Shown: positions 10,044-22,899 of the stretch, one piece after another
Position numbering within the stretch: position 1 is the stretch's first letter
Layout: each line of letters opens with the position of its first letter
Source of the DNA: Paulinella micropora
Lineage: Eukaryota; Cercozoa; Imbricatea; Euglyphida
Length of the DNA: 64,000 nucleotides
Reading direction: 5' to 3'
Assembly: GCA_009731375.1 (NCBI GenBank)
Contig: BJOX01000079.1
Location: forward strand, 989,877-1,053,876
Position numbers and translations under genes: made by a program
Notes under the pieces: model-generated
The model's input: only the letters and a program-made list of their open reading frames with translations
What the model was told of the DNA's origin: nothing
Databases searched by the model: none

Positions 10044-12302
10044 GGGGGGGGGGGGAAAATGAAAATTGTGTACCCCCCCCCCCACCCCATTTCCGCACCC
10101 CTGTCGGAATAAATCATGGTTTGTGGGAACGAGGAGGAGTTCGGAGCTCATATTTGCAGGGTGGTTAGCCCCAGACTCGATCTTGATGCTGATATGATTT
10201 TCTTGGAATTCACGCAAATATTTGCGTTAGGGCAGTGTCCTGAATGCCAAATTTCCTTGTTTTTTTTGGCTTTTTTTTGCACCCCCCATCGGAATAAATC
10301 ATGGTTTGTGGGAACCAGGAGGAGTTGGGGGCTCACATTGGCAGGGTGGTTAGCCCCAGACTCGATCTTGATGCTGATATGTTTTTTTGGAATTCACGCA
10401 AATATTTGCGTTAGGGAGTGACCTGAATGCCAAAATGCCTTGTTTTTTGGGAGTTCTTGCCGGTGCCTCCGGCAATTGAACGTACCCTGTCGAATGGAAA
10501 GGGGGGGTCCGGGGGGCTCTCCCCCCCGGAAACCCAAAAATGGAGTATGTACGTACCATTTGTGGTCGCGGGTGGCACCCACACTCCAATTAATGGTATT
10601 TTTGCCACCAGGTGGCACTTGCCGGTGCCTCCGGCAATTCAACGTACCCTGTCGAATGGAAAGGGGGGGGTCCGGGGGGCTCTCCCCCCGAATACCCAAA
10701 AATAGAGTATGTACGTACCGATTGTGGTCGCGGGTGGCACCCACACCCCAAATTTCAGGTATTTTTGCCACCAGGTGGCACTTGCCGGTGCCTCCGGCAA
10801 TTGCACGTACCCTGTCGAATGGAAAGGGGGGGTCCGGGGGGCTGTCCCCCGGAAACCCAAAAATAGCGTATGTACGTACCAATAGCGGTCGCGGGTGGCA
10901 TCCACACCCCAATTTTGAGGTTTTTTGCCACCTGGTGCCACTTGGGGAAACCAGAGGGAGTTAGAGGCTGATATTTGGTGTACCCGGTACTACCTGATGA
11001 GCTGTCTTCGAAAATAGAAGAAGTATGGTGCCGATTGGCACCCAAACCAGACTTTTCTGGTTTCTGCGCCACCAGGCGCCACTTGCGCACACCAGGTGCC
11101 ACTTGGCCCCCCCCCCCCCTGGGGAACACTGGTTGGAAATTCAACGTACCCTCTCTATGGGGAAGGGGGGGTCCGGGGGGCCCTCCCCCCGGGAACCCTT
11201 GTTTGCAANNNNNNNNNNNNNNNNNNNNNNNNNNNNNNNNNNNNNNNNNNNNNNNNNNNNNNTGCGCGAAGCGCAACGAAAACCATCCTTTCAGGTGTTG
11301 GCGCAGCCCCTAGTTATTATTATCATTATTATTATCCCTGAAAGGTGTTGGAGAAGGGGGTGGGGGGTTTGGGGGGAGGGGAAAAATGAAAATTGTGTGT
11401 ACCCCACCCTCACCCACCCCCACCCACCCCCCAAATCTGCACCCCTGTCCCTATAAATTATGGTTTGTCGGAACGAGGAGGAGTTCGGAGCTCATATTTG
11501 CAGGGTAGTTAGCCCCAGACTCGATGTTGATGCTGATATGATTTTTTGGAATTCACGCAAATATTTGCGTTAGGGGAGTGTCCTGAATGCCAAATTTCCT
11601 TGTTTTTGGCAGTTCTTGCCGGTGCCTCCGGCAATTGAACGTACCCTGTCGAATGGAAAGGGGGGGTCCGGGGGGCTCTTCCCCCGGAAACCCAAAAATA
11701 GCGTATGTACGTACCGATTGTGGTCGCGGGTGGCACCCACACCCCAAATTTCAGGTATTTTTGCCACCAGGTGGCACTTGCCGGTGCCTCCGGCAATTGA
11801 ACGTACTCTGTCGAATGGAAAGGGGGGGTCCGGGGGGCTCTCCCCCCCGGAAACCCAAAAATAGCGTATGTACGTACCAATTGCGGTCGCGGGTGGCACC
11901 CACACCCCAATTTTGAGGTTTTTTGCCACCAGGTGCCACTTGGGGAAACCAGAGGGAGTTAATAGAGGCTGATATTTGGTGTACCCGGTACTACCTGATG
12001 AGCTCTCTTCGAAAATAGAAGAATTATGGTGCCGATTGGCACCCAAACCAGACGTTTCTGGTTTTCTGCGCCACCAGGCACCACTTGCGCACACCAGGTG
12101 CCACTTGGCCCCCCCCCCTGGGAACCCTGGTTGGAAATTCAACGTACCCTCTCTACGGGGAAAAGGGGGTCCGGGGGGCCCTCCCCCCGGGTACCCTGGT
12201 TTGCAATTCAACGTACCTTTCTCGATGGGGAAGGGGGGGGGGGGGGGGGGGGGGGAAGCGCAACGAAAACCATTCTTTCAGGTGTTGGCGCAGCCCCGTT
12301 AC

Positions 12303-12359
<57 letters not shown>

Positions 12360-15300
12360 CCTGAAAGGTGTTGGAGAAGGGGGTGGGGGGTTTAGGGGGA
12401 GGGGGAAAATGAAAATTGTGTACCCCCCCCCCACCCCCCCATTTCCGCACCCCTGTCGGAATAAATCATGGTTTGTGGGAACGAGGAGGAGTTCGGAGCT
12501 CATATTTGCAGGGTGGTTAGCCCCAGACTCGATGTTGATGCTGATATGATTTTTTTGAAATTCACGCAAATATTTGCGTTAGGGCAGTGTCCTGAATGCC
12601 AAATTTCCTTGTTTTTTTTCGCATCCCAATCGGAATAAATCATGGTTTGTGTGAAGCAGAAGGAGTTGGGAGCTCACATTGGCAGGGTGGTAAGCCCCAG
12701 AATCGATCTTGATGCTGATATAAGTTTTTTGGAATTCACGCAAATATTTGCGTTAGGGCAGTGTCATGAATGCGAAATTTCCTTGTTTTTTTGGCCTTTT
12801 TTTGCACCCCCCATCGGAATAAATCATGGTTTGTGGGAACCAGGAGGAGTTGGGAGCTCATATTGGCAGGGTGGTTAGCCCCAGACTCGATCTTGATGCT
12901 GATATGATTTTTTTGGAATTCACGCAAATATTTGCGTTACGGGAGTGACCTGAATGCCAAATTTCCTTGTTTTTGGCAGTCCTTGCCGGTGCCTCCGGCA
13001 ATTGAACGTACCCTGTCGAATGGAAAGGGGGGGTCCGGGGGGCTCTCCCCCCGGAAACCCAAAAATGGAGTATGTACGTACCATTTATGATCGCGGGTGG
13101 CACCCACACCCCAATTTTATGGTATTTTTGCCACCAGGTGGCATGCCGGTGCCTCCGGCAATTGAACGTACCCTGTCGAATGGAAAGGGGGGGTCCGGGG
13201 GGCTCTCCCCCCGGAAACCCAAAAATAGAGTATGTACGTACCGATTGTGGTCGCGGGTGGCACCCACACCCCAAATTTCAGGCATTTTTGCCACCAGGTG
13301 GCACTTGCCGGTGCCTCCGGCAATTCAACGTACCCTGTCGAATGGAAAGGGGGGGTTCGGGGGGCTCTCCCCCCGGAAACCAAAAATAGAGTATGTACGT
13401 ACCAATTGTGGTCGCGGGTGGCACCCACACCCCAAATTTCAGGTATTTTTGCCACCAGGTGCCACTTGGGGAAACCAGAGGGAGTTAGAGGCTGACATTT
13501 GGTGTACCCGGTACTACCTGATGAGCTCTCTTCGATAATAGAAGAATTATGGTGCCGGGTGGCACCCAAACCAGTCTTTTCTGGTTTTCTGCGCCAGCAG
13601 GCGCCACTTGCGCACACCAGGTGCCACTTGGCCCCCCCCCCCCGGGAACCCTGGTTGGAAATTCAACGTACCCTCTCTACGGGGAAGGGGGGGTCCGGGG
13701 GGCCCTCCCCCCGGGAACCCTGGTTTGCAATTCAACGTACCCTCTCGATGGGGAAGGGGGGGTCGGGGGGGGAGGAAGGGGGAAAAGGAGGGGGGGGGGG
13801 GTTGCGCGAAGCGCAACGAAAACCATCCNNNNNNNNNNAAACCATCCTTTCAGGTGTTGGCGCAGCCCCTAGTTATTATTATTATTATTATTATTATCCC
13901 TGAAAGGTGTTGGAGAAGGGGGTGGGGGGAGGGGGAAAATGAAAATTGTGTACCTCCCCCCCCCACCCCAAATCTGCACCCCTGTCCCTATAAATCATGG
14001 TTTGTCGGAACGAGGAGGAGTTCGGAGCTCATATTTGCAGGGTGGTTAGCCCCAGACTCGATGTTGATGCTGATATGATTTTTTTGAAATTCACGCAAAT
14101 ATTTGCGTTAGGGAAGTGTCCTGAACGCCAAATTTCCTTGTTTTTTTTGCACCCCCCATCGGAATAAATCATGGTTTGTGGGAAGCAGAAGGAGTTGGGA
14201 GCTGATATTTGCAGGGTAGTTAGCCCCAGAATCCATCTTGATGCTGGTATGATTTCTTTGGAATTCACGCAAATATTTGCGTTAGGGGAGTGTCCTGAAT
14301 GCCGAATTTCCTTTTTTTGGCCTTTTTTTGCACCCCCCCATCCCTATAAATCATGGTTTGTGGGAACCAGGAGTTGGGAGTTCATATTTGCAGGGTGGCT
14401 AGCCCCAGACTCGATCTTGATGCTGATATAGTTTTTTTGGAATTCACGCAAATATTTGCGTTAGGGGAGTGTCTTGAATGCCAAATTTCCTTGTTTTTAG
14501 CAGTATTTGCCGGTGCCTCCGGCAATTCAACGTACCCTGTCGACGGGGCAGGAGGGGTCCGGGGGGCCCTCCCCCCGGGAACCCAAGCCCTGTGATTGTA
14601 CGTACCCATTCTGGTCGCGGGTGGCACCTACACCTGAAAATTGAGGTTTTTTGGCCACCAGGCGCCCTTTGCGGCACCCGCGGCAATGCAACGTACCCTG
14701 TCGAAGGGAAAGGGGGGGGGGTCCCTTCCCCCCCCGGGAAGCCAAGCCCTGTGATTGCACGTACCCGTTTTGGTCGCGGGTGGCACCCACACCTGAAAGT
14801 TGAGGTTTTTGCCACCAGGCGCTCTTTACGGTACCTCCGGCAATTCAACGTACCCTGTCGAATGGAAAGGGGGGGTCCGGGGGGCTCTCCCCCCGGAAAC
14901 CAAAAAATGGCGTATGTACGTATAATTTGTGGTCGCGGGTGGCACGGTCCCCACCCTAATTTTGAGGTAATTTTTGCCTCCAGGTGCCACTTGTGGAAGC
15001 CAGAGGGAGTTAGAGGCAGATATTTGGTGTACCCGATACTACGCGATGAGCTCTCTTCGAAAATATAATAATTGTGGTGCCGGGTGGCACCCAAACCAGA
15101 CTTTTCCGGTTTTCTGCGCCACCGGGCGCCACTTGCGCACACCAGGTGCCACTGGGCCCACTTCCTGGGAACCCTGGTTGGAAATTCAACGTATCCTCTC
15201 TACAGGGAAGGGGGGGTCCGGCCCGGGAACACGGTTTGCAATTCAACGTACCCTCTCGATGGGGAAGGGGGGTCCCGGTGTGTGTGTGTGTGTGTGTGGG

Positions 15301-15371
15301 GGGGAAAGGAAGGAAGGGGGGTTGCGCGAAGCGCAACGAAAACCAGCTTTCAGGTGTTGGCGCAGCCCTTA

Positions 15372-15375
<4 letters not shown>
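10044..15375 (+). repeat. Composite tandem repeat, four copies of about 1.0-1.5 kb
   Basis: Four copies (about 10044-11330, 11331-12358, 12359-13896, 13897-15375) share an order of blocks. Block A is about 175-184 bases, present one to three times, and contains the perfect palindrome ACGCAAATATTTGCGT. Block B is about 163 bases, present two or three times, with 'gccggtgcctccggc' and 'tgccaccaggtggca'. Block C starts 'aaaccagagggagttag'. Block D has G-runs, 'ttgcgcgaagcgcaacg' and an (ATT)n tract between 'cctttcagg' and 'cctgaaagg'. Open frames run through it on both strands but are repeat translations. N gaps lie at 11209-11262 and 13829-13838. Confidence 0.85.
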
Positions 15376-15418
<43 letters not shown>

Positions 15419-15430
15419 CATTATTATTAT

Positions 15431-15462
<32 letters not shown>

Positions 15463-15472
15463 TTATTATTAT
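15376..15472. repeat. (ATT)n array
   Basis: ATT tract belonging to block D of the composite repeat, directly followed by a SINE. Confidence 0.9.
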
Positions 15473-15704
15473 GGACACCGTGATAGCCCAGTGGTCAAGT
15501 TCTACCATCTGGGCCCTGTCGCCAGTTCGATTCCCGTCGGTGCCACCGGTATTTTCATTGAACATACCGGTCCGTCTGGAACAGTATTTTCATTGAACAT
15601 ACCGGCCCGTCTGGAAGTGTTGGAACTGCCCTTGCGGGGGTGTCATTAGAGCTTATCGTCAATTCTTCGTACTCCCCTCACGGGTGAGACGATGGAGGCG
15701 CATG
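15473..15704 (+). mobile_element. tRNA-derived SINE, cut by an N gap
   Basis: A box TAGCCCAGTGG and B box AGTTCGATTCC are intact. The body is identical in layout to the copy at 9092-9358. The last part is lost in the gap at 15705-15766. Confidence 0.88.
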
Positions 15705-15766
15705 NNNNNNNNNNNNNNNNNNNNNNNNNNNNNNNNNNNNNNNNNNNNNNNNNNNNNNNNNNNNNN

Positions 15767-15825
15767 ATACTACTACTACTACTACTACTATTGCTATTAT
15801 TATCATTATAATTATTATTATTATC

Positions 15826-15900
<75 letters not shown>

Positions 15901-15933
15901 TTAATAATAATAATAATAATAATGATAATAATA

Positions 15934-15974
<41 letters not shown>

Positions 15975-16009
15975 CATTATTATTATTGTTATTGTTATTG
16001 TTATTGTTA

Positions 16010-16041
<32 letters not shown>
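15767..16041. repeat. (TAC)n, (AAT)n and (ATT)n arrays
   Basis: About 15826-15934 is (AAT)n and 15935-16040 is (ATT)n, forming a perfect-type inverted array able to fold into a long hairpin. Confidence 0.9.
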
Positions 16042-16307
16042 GGACACCGTGATAGCCCAGTGGTCAAGTTCTACCATCTGGGCCCTGTCGCCAGTTCGAT
16101 TCCCGTCGGTGCCACCAGTATTTTCATTGAACATACCGATCCGTCTGGACCAGTATTTTCATTGAACATACCGGCCCGTCTGGAAGTGTTGGAACTGCCC
16201 TTGCGGGGGTGTCATTAGAGCTTATCGTCAATTCTTCGTACTCCCCTCACGGGTGAGACGATGGAGGCGCATGTGCAGAAATGCATCAGCCATTGACAGA
16301 GAAGCAC

Positions 16308-16308
<1 letters not shown>
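16042..16308 (+). mobile_element. tRNA-derived SINE, full-length copy
   Basis: Same head (A box TAGCCCAGTGG, B box AGTTCGATTCC), body and 3' end as the copy at 9092-9358. (ATT)n lies on both sides. Confidence 0.9.
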
Positions 16309-16373
<65 letters not shown>

Positions 16374-16400
16374 CATTATTATTATTATCATTATTATCAT

Positions 16401-16438
<38 letters not shown>

Positions 16439-16446
16439 TACTACTA

Positions 16447-16504
<58 letters not shown>

Positions 16505-16525
16505 CAGAGGCTGGCAGGGATCGTA
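16309..16525. repeat. (ATT)n and (CTA)n arrays
   Basis: Long ATT tail of the SINE, interrupted by (CTA)n at about 16400-16446. Confidence 0.9.
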
Positions 16526-16544
16526 GAGAGCGCTGCTGGAGAAT

Positions 16545-16870
16545 ACATGGCATACATACAATACATAGCATACATACAATACATAGCATACGTACAATAC
16601 ATAGCATACATGCAATACATAGCATACATACAATACATAGCATACATACAATACATAGCATACATACAATACATAGCATACTTACAATAGATAGCATTCA
16701 CACAATACATACAATACATACAATACATACAATCCATAGCATACATACAATACATAGCATACTTACAATACATACAATACATACACATACAGACAGACAG
16801 ACAGACATACATACATACATACATACATACATACATACATACATACATACATACAATGCATACAATGCAT
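16545..16870. repeat. 18-bp minisatellite and (CATA)n
   Basis: The unit 'acatacaatacatagcat' is tandemly repeated from 16550 to about 16760, then passes into (CATA)n and (CAGA)n. Confidence 0.9.
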
Positions 16871-16873
16871 AGC

Positions 16874-16904
<31 letters not shown>

Positions 16905-17347
16905 CGGTGGCGTTGGGCGCCTCTCTGTCGTCGGATGCATAGCGTGTGTGTGTGTGTGTGTGTGTGTGTACGGTGGCGTTGGGCGCCTCTGCTTGTCCCA
17001 AGAGCTGTCGTCGGGCTTGAGAATTGGCAGCTTCCCGCAGTCGCGCGCGCGCTGCACGGAGCAGACACGAGACAATACACCACCCGATGATAGAGTGTGT
17101 AATCATACAAAGTAATACAAGATCATACATGCTGAACAGTATAATGTAATATCATGTAATATAGCGTGATAGAATGTAATATAATGTAATGTAATATACT
17201 ATATATAATAAGAATGTAATAAAATGTAATGTAATATACTATATATATTATATATAGTATATTTTAGTATAGTTTACATATGTACGTATTTCATGAATTT
17301 GAAGAAAATGTTATCTTGAATGCTAAGATATTGTTATGTTGTCTGAT
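16871..17347. repeat. (GT)n tracts, small duplication and AT-rich spacer
   Basis: A ~75-base unit containing 'tacggtggcgttgggcgcct' occurs twice (16871-16945, 16946-17000), each starting with (GT)n. About 17001-17095 is unique and GC-rich; 17100-17300 is AT-rich with 'gtaatataatgtaat' repeats. It lies just downstream of the long coiled-coil frame, so part may be intron or untranslated region. Confidence 0.7.
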
Positions 17348-18250
17348 CTATTCTGTGTGTTCTGGTTGGATGCGGCCAGGGTTGCGCGTCCGAGCTCTCG
17401 TCGGGAGGGAACAGGCACAAGTGATGTTGTGTTGAGGGCAGGGCGGGCGTGGCGCAGCACCTGCTTCCTCCTGCAGCTCCTCGGCGGCTTGCGGGATGTG
17501 CTGCACCAGCACCTGGATTGCGCGGCCTTGTTCATCCAGTTGGGCCTGATGGCGGCCTACTTCTCGCTGGACCAGCTCCGCCAGCTTGGCGTCGCCTGGG
17601 GCTTGCTTCACCGTGCTCTGGGCCTGCCCGGCGCCGTCGCCCCCCTCACCCATCTGTTCCTTCAGCTTGCGAAGCTCGCGCTCGTGCTTTCTCCGATTCT
17701 GCTGCATTTCGTTCTTCATCTTCTCCAACTCGAGATTCACTGACTGCAGCTTCTCATTCAGCTCTGAATTTTTGAGCCCTTCAAGTTGGAGCGTCACCGA
17801 CTGCAACTTCTCCTCCAGCAGTTCAGCCCGCTTGACCAGAGAGTCTCGCCGGGCGGCTGCGAGCGATTCTTGCCGAGCGGCTGCGACCTCCACCACCTCC
17901 AACGAGGACGAGCTCAGCCCCGACGCACTGCTGGCGCCGCCGGACACCTCGGCAGTAGAAGTGGCGGCGGCGGCGGCGGCGGGAGGCGGCAGCTGAGGGC
18001 CGGGGCCCACGAGCTCAAGCAGCATCTCCACCACCTGCTCCCCTGTCTGCGCCTCGCGGCAACTGCCTGCAATCAGGTAGCCCGCCACCTCCATGGCCTT
18101 CTCGGCCGCCAGCCGCTCCGCGGGGCTCCGGTACACGCCGGACAAGGTTTCCAGCACGCAGAACTTGACACGGCTGACCCAGTCCTTGACTTGCTGCAGC
18201 TTGCGCTGCCGCCACTGCTGCGCCTGCGTAGTCCAGGCCTGCTCCGATTG
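17348..18250 (-). CDS. Gene A exon: helical segment plus long coiled coil
   Basis: The minus-strand frame opens after a 'gcggctgcag' acceptor in phase 0 (QSEQAWTTQAQQWRQRK...). It begins with a helical stretch (KDWVSRVKFCVLETLSGVY), then a Pro/Ala/Ser-rich linker (PQLPPPAAAAAATSTAEV), then about 130 residues of Glu/Lys/Gln/Leu heptad-type coiled coil (for example KLQSVNLELEKMKNEMQQ). The frame ends at a stop at 17348-17350. The last ~35 residues are not coiled-coil-like, so the exon may instead end at an internal GT, such as CAG|GTGCTG near residue 255, and splice to the SAM exon at 8309, which starts in phase 0. It probably serves for oligomerisation in the scaffold. Confidence 0.7.
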   Translation of the reverse strand, partial: QSEQAWTTQAQQWRQRKLQQVKDWVSRVKFCVLETLSGVYRSPAERLAAEKAMEVAGYLIAGSCREAQTGEQVVEMLLELVGPGPQLPPPAAAAAATSTAEVSGGASSASGLSSSSLEVVEVAAARQESLAAARRDSLVKRAELLEEKLQSVTLQLEGLKNSELNEKLQSVNLELEKMKNEMQQNRRKHERELRKLKEQMGEGGDGAGQAQSTVKQAPGDAKLAELVQREVGRHQAQLDEQGRAIQVLVQHIPQAAEELQEEAGAAPRPPCPQHNITCACSLPTRARTRNPGRIQPEHTE

Positions 18251-18289
18251 CTGCAGCCGCAACACACACACAACCACAACACACAAACG

Positions 18290-18629
18290 CCTTGCACCTC
18301 TTTGCATATAATTATACATACATACAGACATACATACATATATACATACATACGTATATACATATATACATACATACATATATACATATACACATACATA
18401 CACACACACACAAACACACAAACACACACACATTATATATATATATAATATATATATAGAACAATATAATATAATACATACTGTAATATGAATAAATGCG
18501 CACATGTATGCGCGCGCGTGTGTGTGTGTGTCTATGTGTGTGTATGTATGTCTGTGTGTGTGTGTATGTGTGTGTGTGCGTGTGTGTGTGTGTCTGTGTG
18601 TGTGTGTCGGGTCGTGCATGTTGTGAGGA

Positions 18630-18670
<41 letters not shown>
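18290..18670. repeat. (CATA)n, (TA)n and (GT)n arrays
   Basis: Intronic microsatellites between two gene A exons, including a long (GT)n tract ending at 18671. Confidence 0.9.
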
Positions 18671-18672
<2 letters not shown>

Positions 18673-18674
18673 GC

Positions 18675-18920
18675 CAGCGCGGTTGGTGGCTCGCAGATGT
18701 CGCGTTCCAGCGCCAAGGTCAGCCTGCGTGCGAGTCGTCTCGCCAGCCACGCTACATCGTGGCTGCGTTGCACAGCCTGCGCGATGTTCCTCACCTCCAG
18801 CGTCTTCTCACGTCCAATGTGGAAGTCCAAAGCGGCGTTCACGGCGGCGCCCACTACCGAGGCGAAAGGGATGCCTCGCAGTACTTCCGCTCCCGCGTGA
18901 ACCGCCAAAGTACTCACCAT
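18675..18920 (-). CDS. Gene A exon: amphipathic helical domain, family unknown
   Basis: The minus-strand acceptor 'ccttctgtgcag' is followed in phase 0 by MVSTLAVHAGAEVLRG, then FASVVGAAVNAAL, then LEVRNIAQAVQRSHDVAW and an Arg/Leu-rich helix (ARRLARRLTLAL). About 80 residues look like a helix bundle. No family is assigned. The 3' boundary is unresolved: no GT lies between the last helix and the (CA)n tract, so a GC-AG intron or a longer exon is possible. The phase agrees with the donor of the exon at 19156-19787. Confidence 0.65.
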
Positions 18921-19155
18921 CTGCACAGAAGGGACAGCGCTTGCACATGACAGAACAGCGAGGCTGCATGGAGAAAGGAATGGCGATGCATGGACGGATG
19001 AACGGGCAGACGGGTGGCTGTATGCACGGAGGTTATTGCTGGGGCTGGCAGAATGGTTGGAAGGACACGCGGCTAGATCGATGAGAAGATGGATAAGTGG
19101 ACAGGCCAGTGCGCAGAGTTATGGAAGAATCAGTGATGCCAGCGCAGTTGCCTAC

Positions 19156-19787
19156 CTTGCCGATGTGCTCGTTGTGTTCGAGGTTGCTGCCCAAGTCCAG
19201 CGTCATGAGCCCCGACGCCGCCGCCACCGCGCCCACGAACAGCTGGTTCAGTTCCGTGTACAGGGTGTAATAGAACTCTTGCATTTGCGGCTGGTTGCAT
19301 ATGCGCTTGAACTCTTGCTTGGTGAGGGAGTCGGTTTCCAGACGCAGGTGGGTGGCGGCCAGTTCAGTGCGCTGGGTGTGGACCTCCGTGGACAGCTGCT
19401 GCAAGCTCCTGACTGCGCCGGTCAACACCTCCAGGACCTGCGTGGCGGAGTGGCCGGGTTGAGCGGCCTGCGCGCGCTGGACCGTCGCCTCCAACAGCAG
19501 CACATCCGCCTGCTCGCCGACCTCCTTGCGCGAGCTGCCCGCAGCCAGCTGAACCTGCAGCTGGTCAAGGTCTGCTTGCTGCTCCTGCCCCAGCAGCGCT
19601 CGGATGGTCTGAAGCTCTTGGCGCAAGGAAACCGCAGTGCCGAACCGGTCGCGCCCGTCAAAACCGCCTAGCTCCTGCAGCCTGCTAGAGAGCTGCTGCC
19701 GGAACTCACCCATGTCCTGCTCCTCCGCTGCCTCCCACGCTTCCGCCTCACCCTGCGCCTTCCTGACCTTCGCTGCACTACTCAACC
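19156..19787 (-). CDS. Gene A exon: large coiled-coil/helical segment
   Basis: About 210 codons on the minus strand, ending at the donor AAG|GTAGGC in phase 0. It is rich in Gln/Leu/Glu/Ala helices ([51 protein letters not shown]) and ends with an aromatic-rich helix ([19 protein letters not shown]). The best acceptor (TATAG at 19788) implies a preceding phase-1 exon. The Glu/Ala/Lys exon of gene A ends in phase 0, so another exon may be missing, or the start may be an internal AG near 19752. The phase-1 requirement does fit the ends of the paralogous exons at 45185 and 63827. Family unknown. Confidence 0.7.
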
Positions 19788-19809
19788 CTATAAATACGTG
19801 GGCATGTTC

Positions 19810-20090
<281 letters not shown>

Positions 20091-20126
20091 ACCGCTGGGT
20101 CTGGGTGGCAGCTCTGAAGGAAAACG

Positions 20127-20495
20127 AGGAGAAGGAGGACGAGAAGAAGAAGAAGAAGAAGAAGAAGAAGAAGAAGAAGAAGAAGAAGAAGAAGGAGGAG
20201 GAGGAGGAGGAGGAGGAGGAGAAGGAGGAGAAGGAGAAGAAGAAGGAGGAGGAGAAGGAGGAGGAGAAGGAGGAGGAGAAGGAGCAGGAGGAGGAGGAGA
20301 AGGAGGAGGAGAAGGAAAAGGAGGAGGACGAGAAGGAGAAGGAGAAGGAGGAAGAGAAGAAGGAGAAGAAGGAGAAGAAGGAGGAGGAGAAGGAGGAGGA
20401 CGAGGAGGAGGACGAGGAGGAGGAGGAGGAGGAGGAGGAGAAGAAGAAGAAGAAGAAGAAGAAGAAGAAGAAGAAGAAGAAGAAGAAGAAGAAGG
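20127..20495. repeat. Polypurine tract of (GAA)/(GGA) triplets, ~370 bp
   Basis: The plus strand is almost entirely purine with triplet periodicity. The ends are (GAA)n and the middle is mixed GGA/GAA. It is open in several frames on both strands. It lies in the intron between the Glu/Ala/Lys exon and the next gene A exon. Confidence 0.9.
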
Positions 20496-20756
20496 CGACA
20501 CGCGAGAGAACCCGCCGGCAAGCTGCAGTACCTGCTCGTCCACACATACACACACACACACACAAAGCCCCGTGAAGGGAAGATGTGATGAGGCGGGCGG
20601 GTTGGACAGGAAAAGGCGAGGCGAGGCGAGGCGAGGTCTGTGAAGTGAAGGTGAGTACAGTGGGGCCCCACCGGGATAGGAAAACACACAGGCAGTTGAA
20701 GCGAGCGACCAAACACAACAGCAAGTAGGCAGCCCCTAGCTCTACAAGCCACTGCC
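20496..20756. other. Unassigned unique intron sequence
   Basis: About 260 bases with a (GAGGC)n run near 20617-20636 and a short (CA)n tract. It could hold the exon that would reconcile the phases of the flanking exons, but no convincing one was found. Confidence 0.4.
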
Positions 20757-21000
<244 letters not shown>

Positions 21001-21081
21001 ACAGACACACACATGAACACACAGATGCCCACCGCAAGAAGCAACAATCAAGACGGGGTGGGAGCAAGCGCTCGCCCGTAC

Positions 21082-21315
21082 CTTCTTAGCCTCTTCTTCG
21101 ACCTTCTTCCTTGCCACTGCCTTCGCAACCTCTTCGTCTGCCTTCTTCCTCGCTGCTGCCTTCGCAGCCTCTTCGTCTGCCTTCTTCCTTGCCGCTGCCT
21201 TCTTAGCCTCTTCGTCGGCCTGCTTCCTTGCCGCTGCCTTCGCAGCCTCTTCGTCTGCCTGCTTCCATGCCGCTGCCTTCTTAGCCTCTTCTTCAGCCTG
21301 CTTCTTTGCTGCTGC
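21082..21315 (-). CDS. Gene A exon: six 13-residue Glu/Ala/Lys repeats
   Basis: The minus-strand exon runs from the acceptor 'ctgggtag' to the donor AAG|GTACGG and measures exactly 234 bases, six units of 39. Units read like [13 protein letters not shown] with small changes ([13 protein letters not shown]). This is a charged single alpha-helix or coiled coil. The paralogous exon at 45185-45245 has 20 residues and that at 63827-63866 has 13, so the unit number varies between gene copies. All bases are in phase 0. Confidence 0.85.
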
Positions 21316-21322
21316 CTACCCA

Positions 21323-21324
21323 GC

Positions 21325-21409
<85 letters not shown>

Positions 21410-21432
21410 CATACATACATATATATACATAC

Positions 21433-21487
<55 letters not shown>

Positions 21488-21509
21488 CATACATATATAT
21501 ATATGTATG

Positions 21510-21561
<52 letters not shown>

Positions 21562-21612
21562 CATGTATGTATATATATGTATATATATATACATATATAC
21601 ATATATACATAC

Positions 21613-21643
<31 letters not shown>

Positions 21644-21644
21644 C

Positions 21645-21687
<43 letters not shown>

Positions 21688-21735
21688 TATATATATACAT
21701 ATATATATACATACATACATATATATATATAATAT

Positions 21736-21817
<82 letters not shown>

Positions 21818-21823
21818 TTACAT

Positions 21824-21854
<31 letters not shown>

Positions 21855-21877
21855 TACATATACATATACATATACAC

Positions 21878-21958
<81 letters not shown>

Positions 21959-21984
21959 CATTTACATATACATATATATACATT

Positions 21985-22016
<32 letters not shown>

Positions 22017-22037
22017 CATATACATTTACATTTACAT

Positions 22038-22124
<87 letters not shown>

Positions 22125-22164
22125 CATTTACATATACATTTACATATACATTTACATATACATT

Positions 22165-22196
<32 letters not shown>

Positions 22197-22217
22197 CATA
22201 TACATTTACATTTACAT

Positions 22218-22294
<77 letters not shown>

Positions 22295-22388
22295 CATATA
22301 CATTTACATATACATTTACATATACATTTACATATACATTTACATATACATTTACATATACATTTACATATACATTTACATATACATT

Positions 22389-22420
<32 letters not shown>

Positions 22421-22424
22421 CATT

Positions 22425-22506
<82 letters not shown>

Positions 22507-22541
22507 CATACATACATAGATACATACATACATACACACAT

Positions 22542-22576
<35 letters not shown>

Positions 22577-22649
22577 ATATAATATTATATATATATACAT
22601 ATACATATACATACATACATACATATATATATATATATAATACATATAT

Positions 22650-22688
<39 letters not shown>

Positions 22689-22701
22689 CATACATACATA
22701 T

Positions 22702-22754
<53 letters not shown>

Positions 22755-22761
22755 CATATAA

Positions 22762-22822
<61 letters not shown>

Positions 22823-22825
22823 CGT
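21323..22825. repeat. (CA)n, (TATACA)n and (GATA)n arrays
   Basis: About 1.5 kb of intron: (CA)n to 21390, then a hexanucleotide (TACATA)n with TTTACA variants, cut three times by (GATA)n blocks (21737-21770, 21825-21850, 22040-22080), a fourth at 22220-22255, then (TA)n. Confidence 0.95.
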
Positions 22826-22831
22826 GACGCC

Positions 22832-22899
<68 letters not shown>

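Noticed and set aside
10350-13617. Repeated Pro/Gly-rich frames (for example RTLSNGKGGSGG) on both strands at 10-15 kb
   Set aside because: The same units give open frames on both strands and several phases, contain homopolymer-dependent frames, and have no starts or splice context. They are repeat DNA.
9092-16308. Functional tRNA genes
   Set aside because: The A and B boxes are present, but the anticodon and T arms do not fold well and the heads are always joined to the same SINE body and ATT tail.
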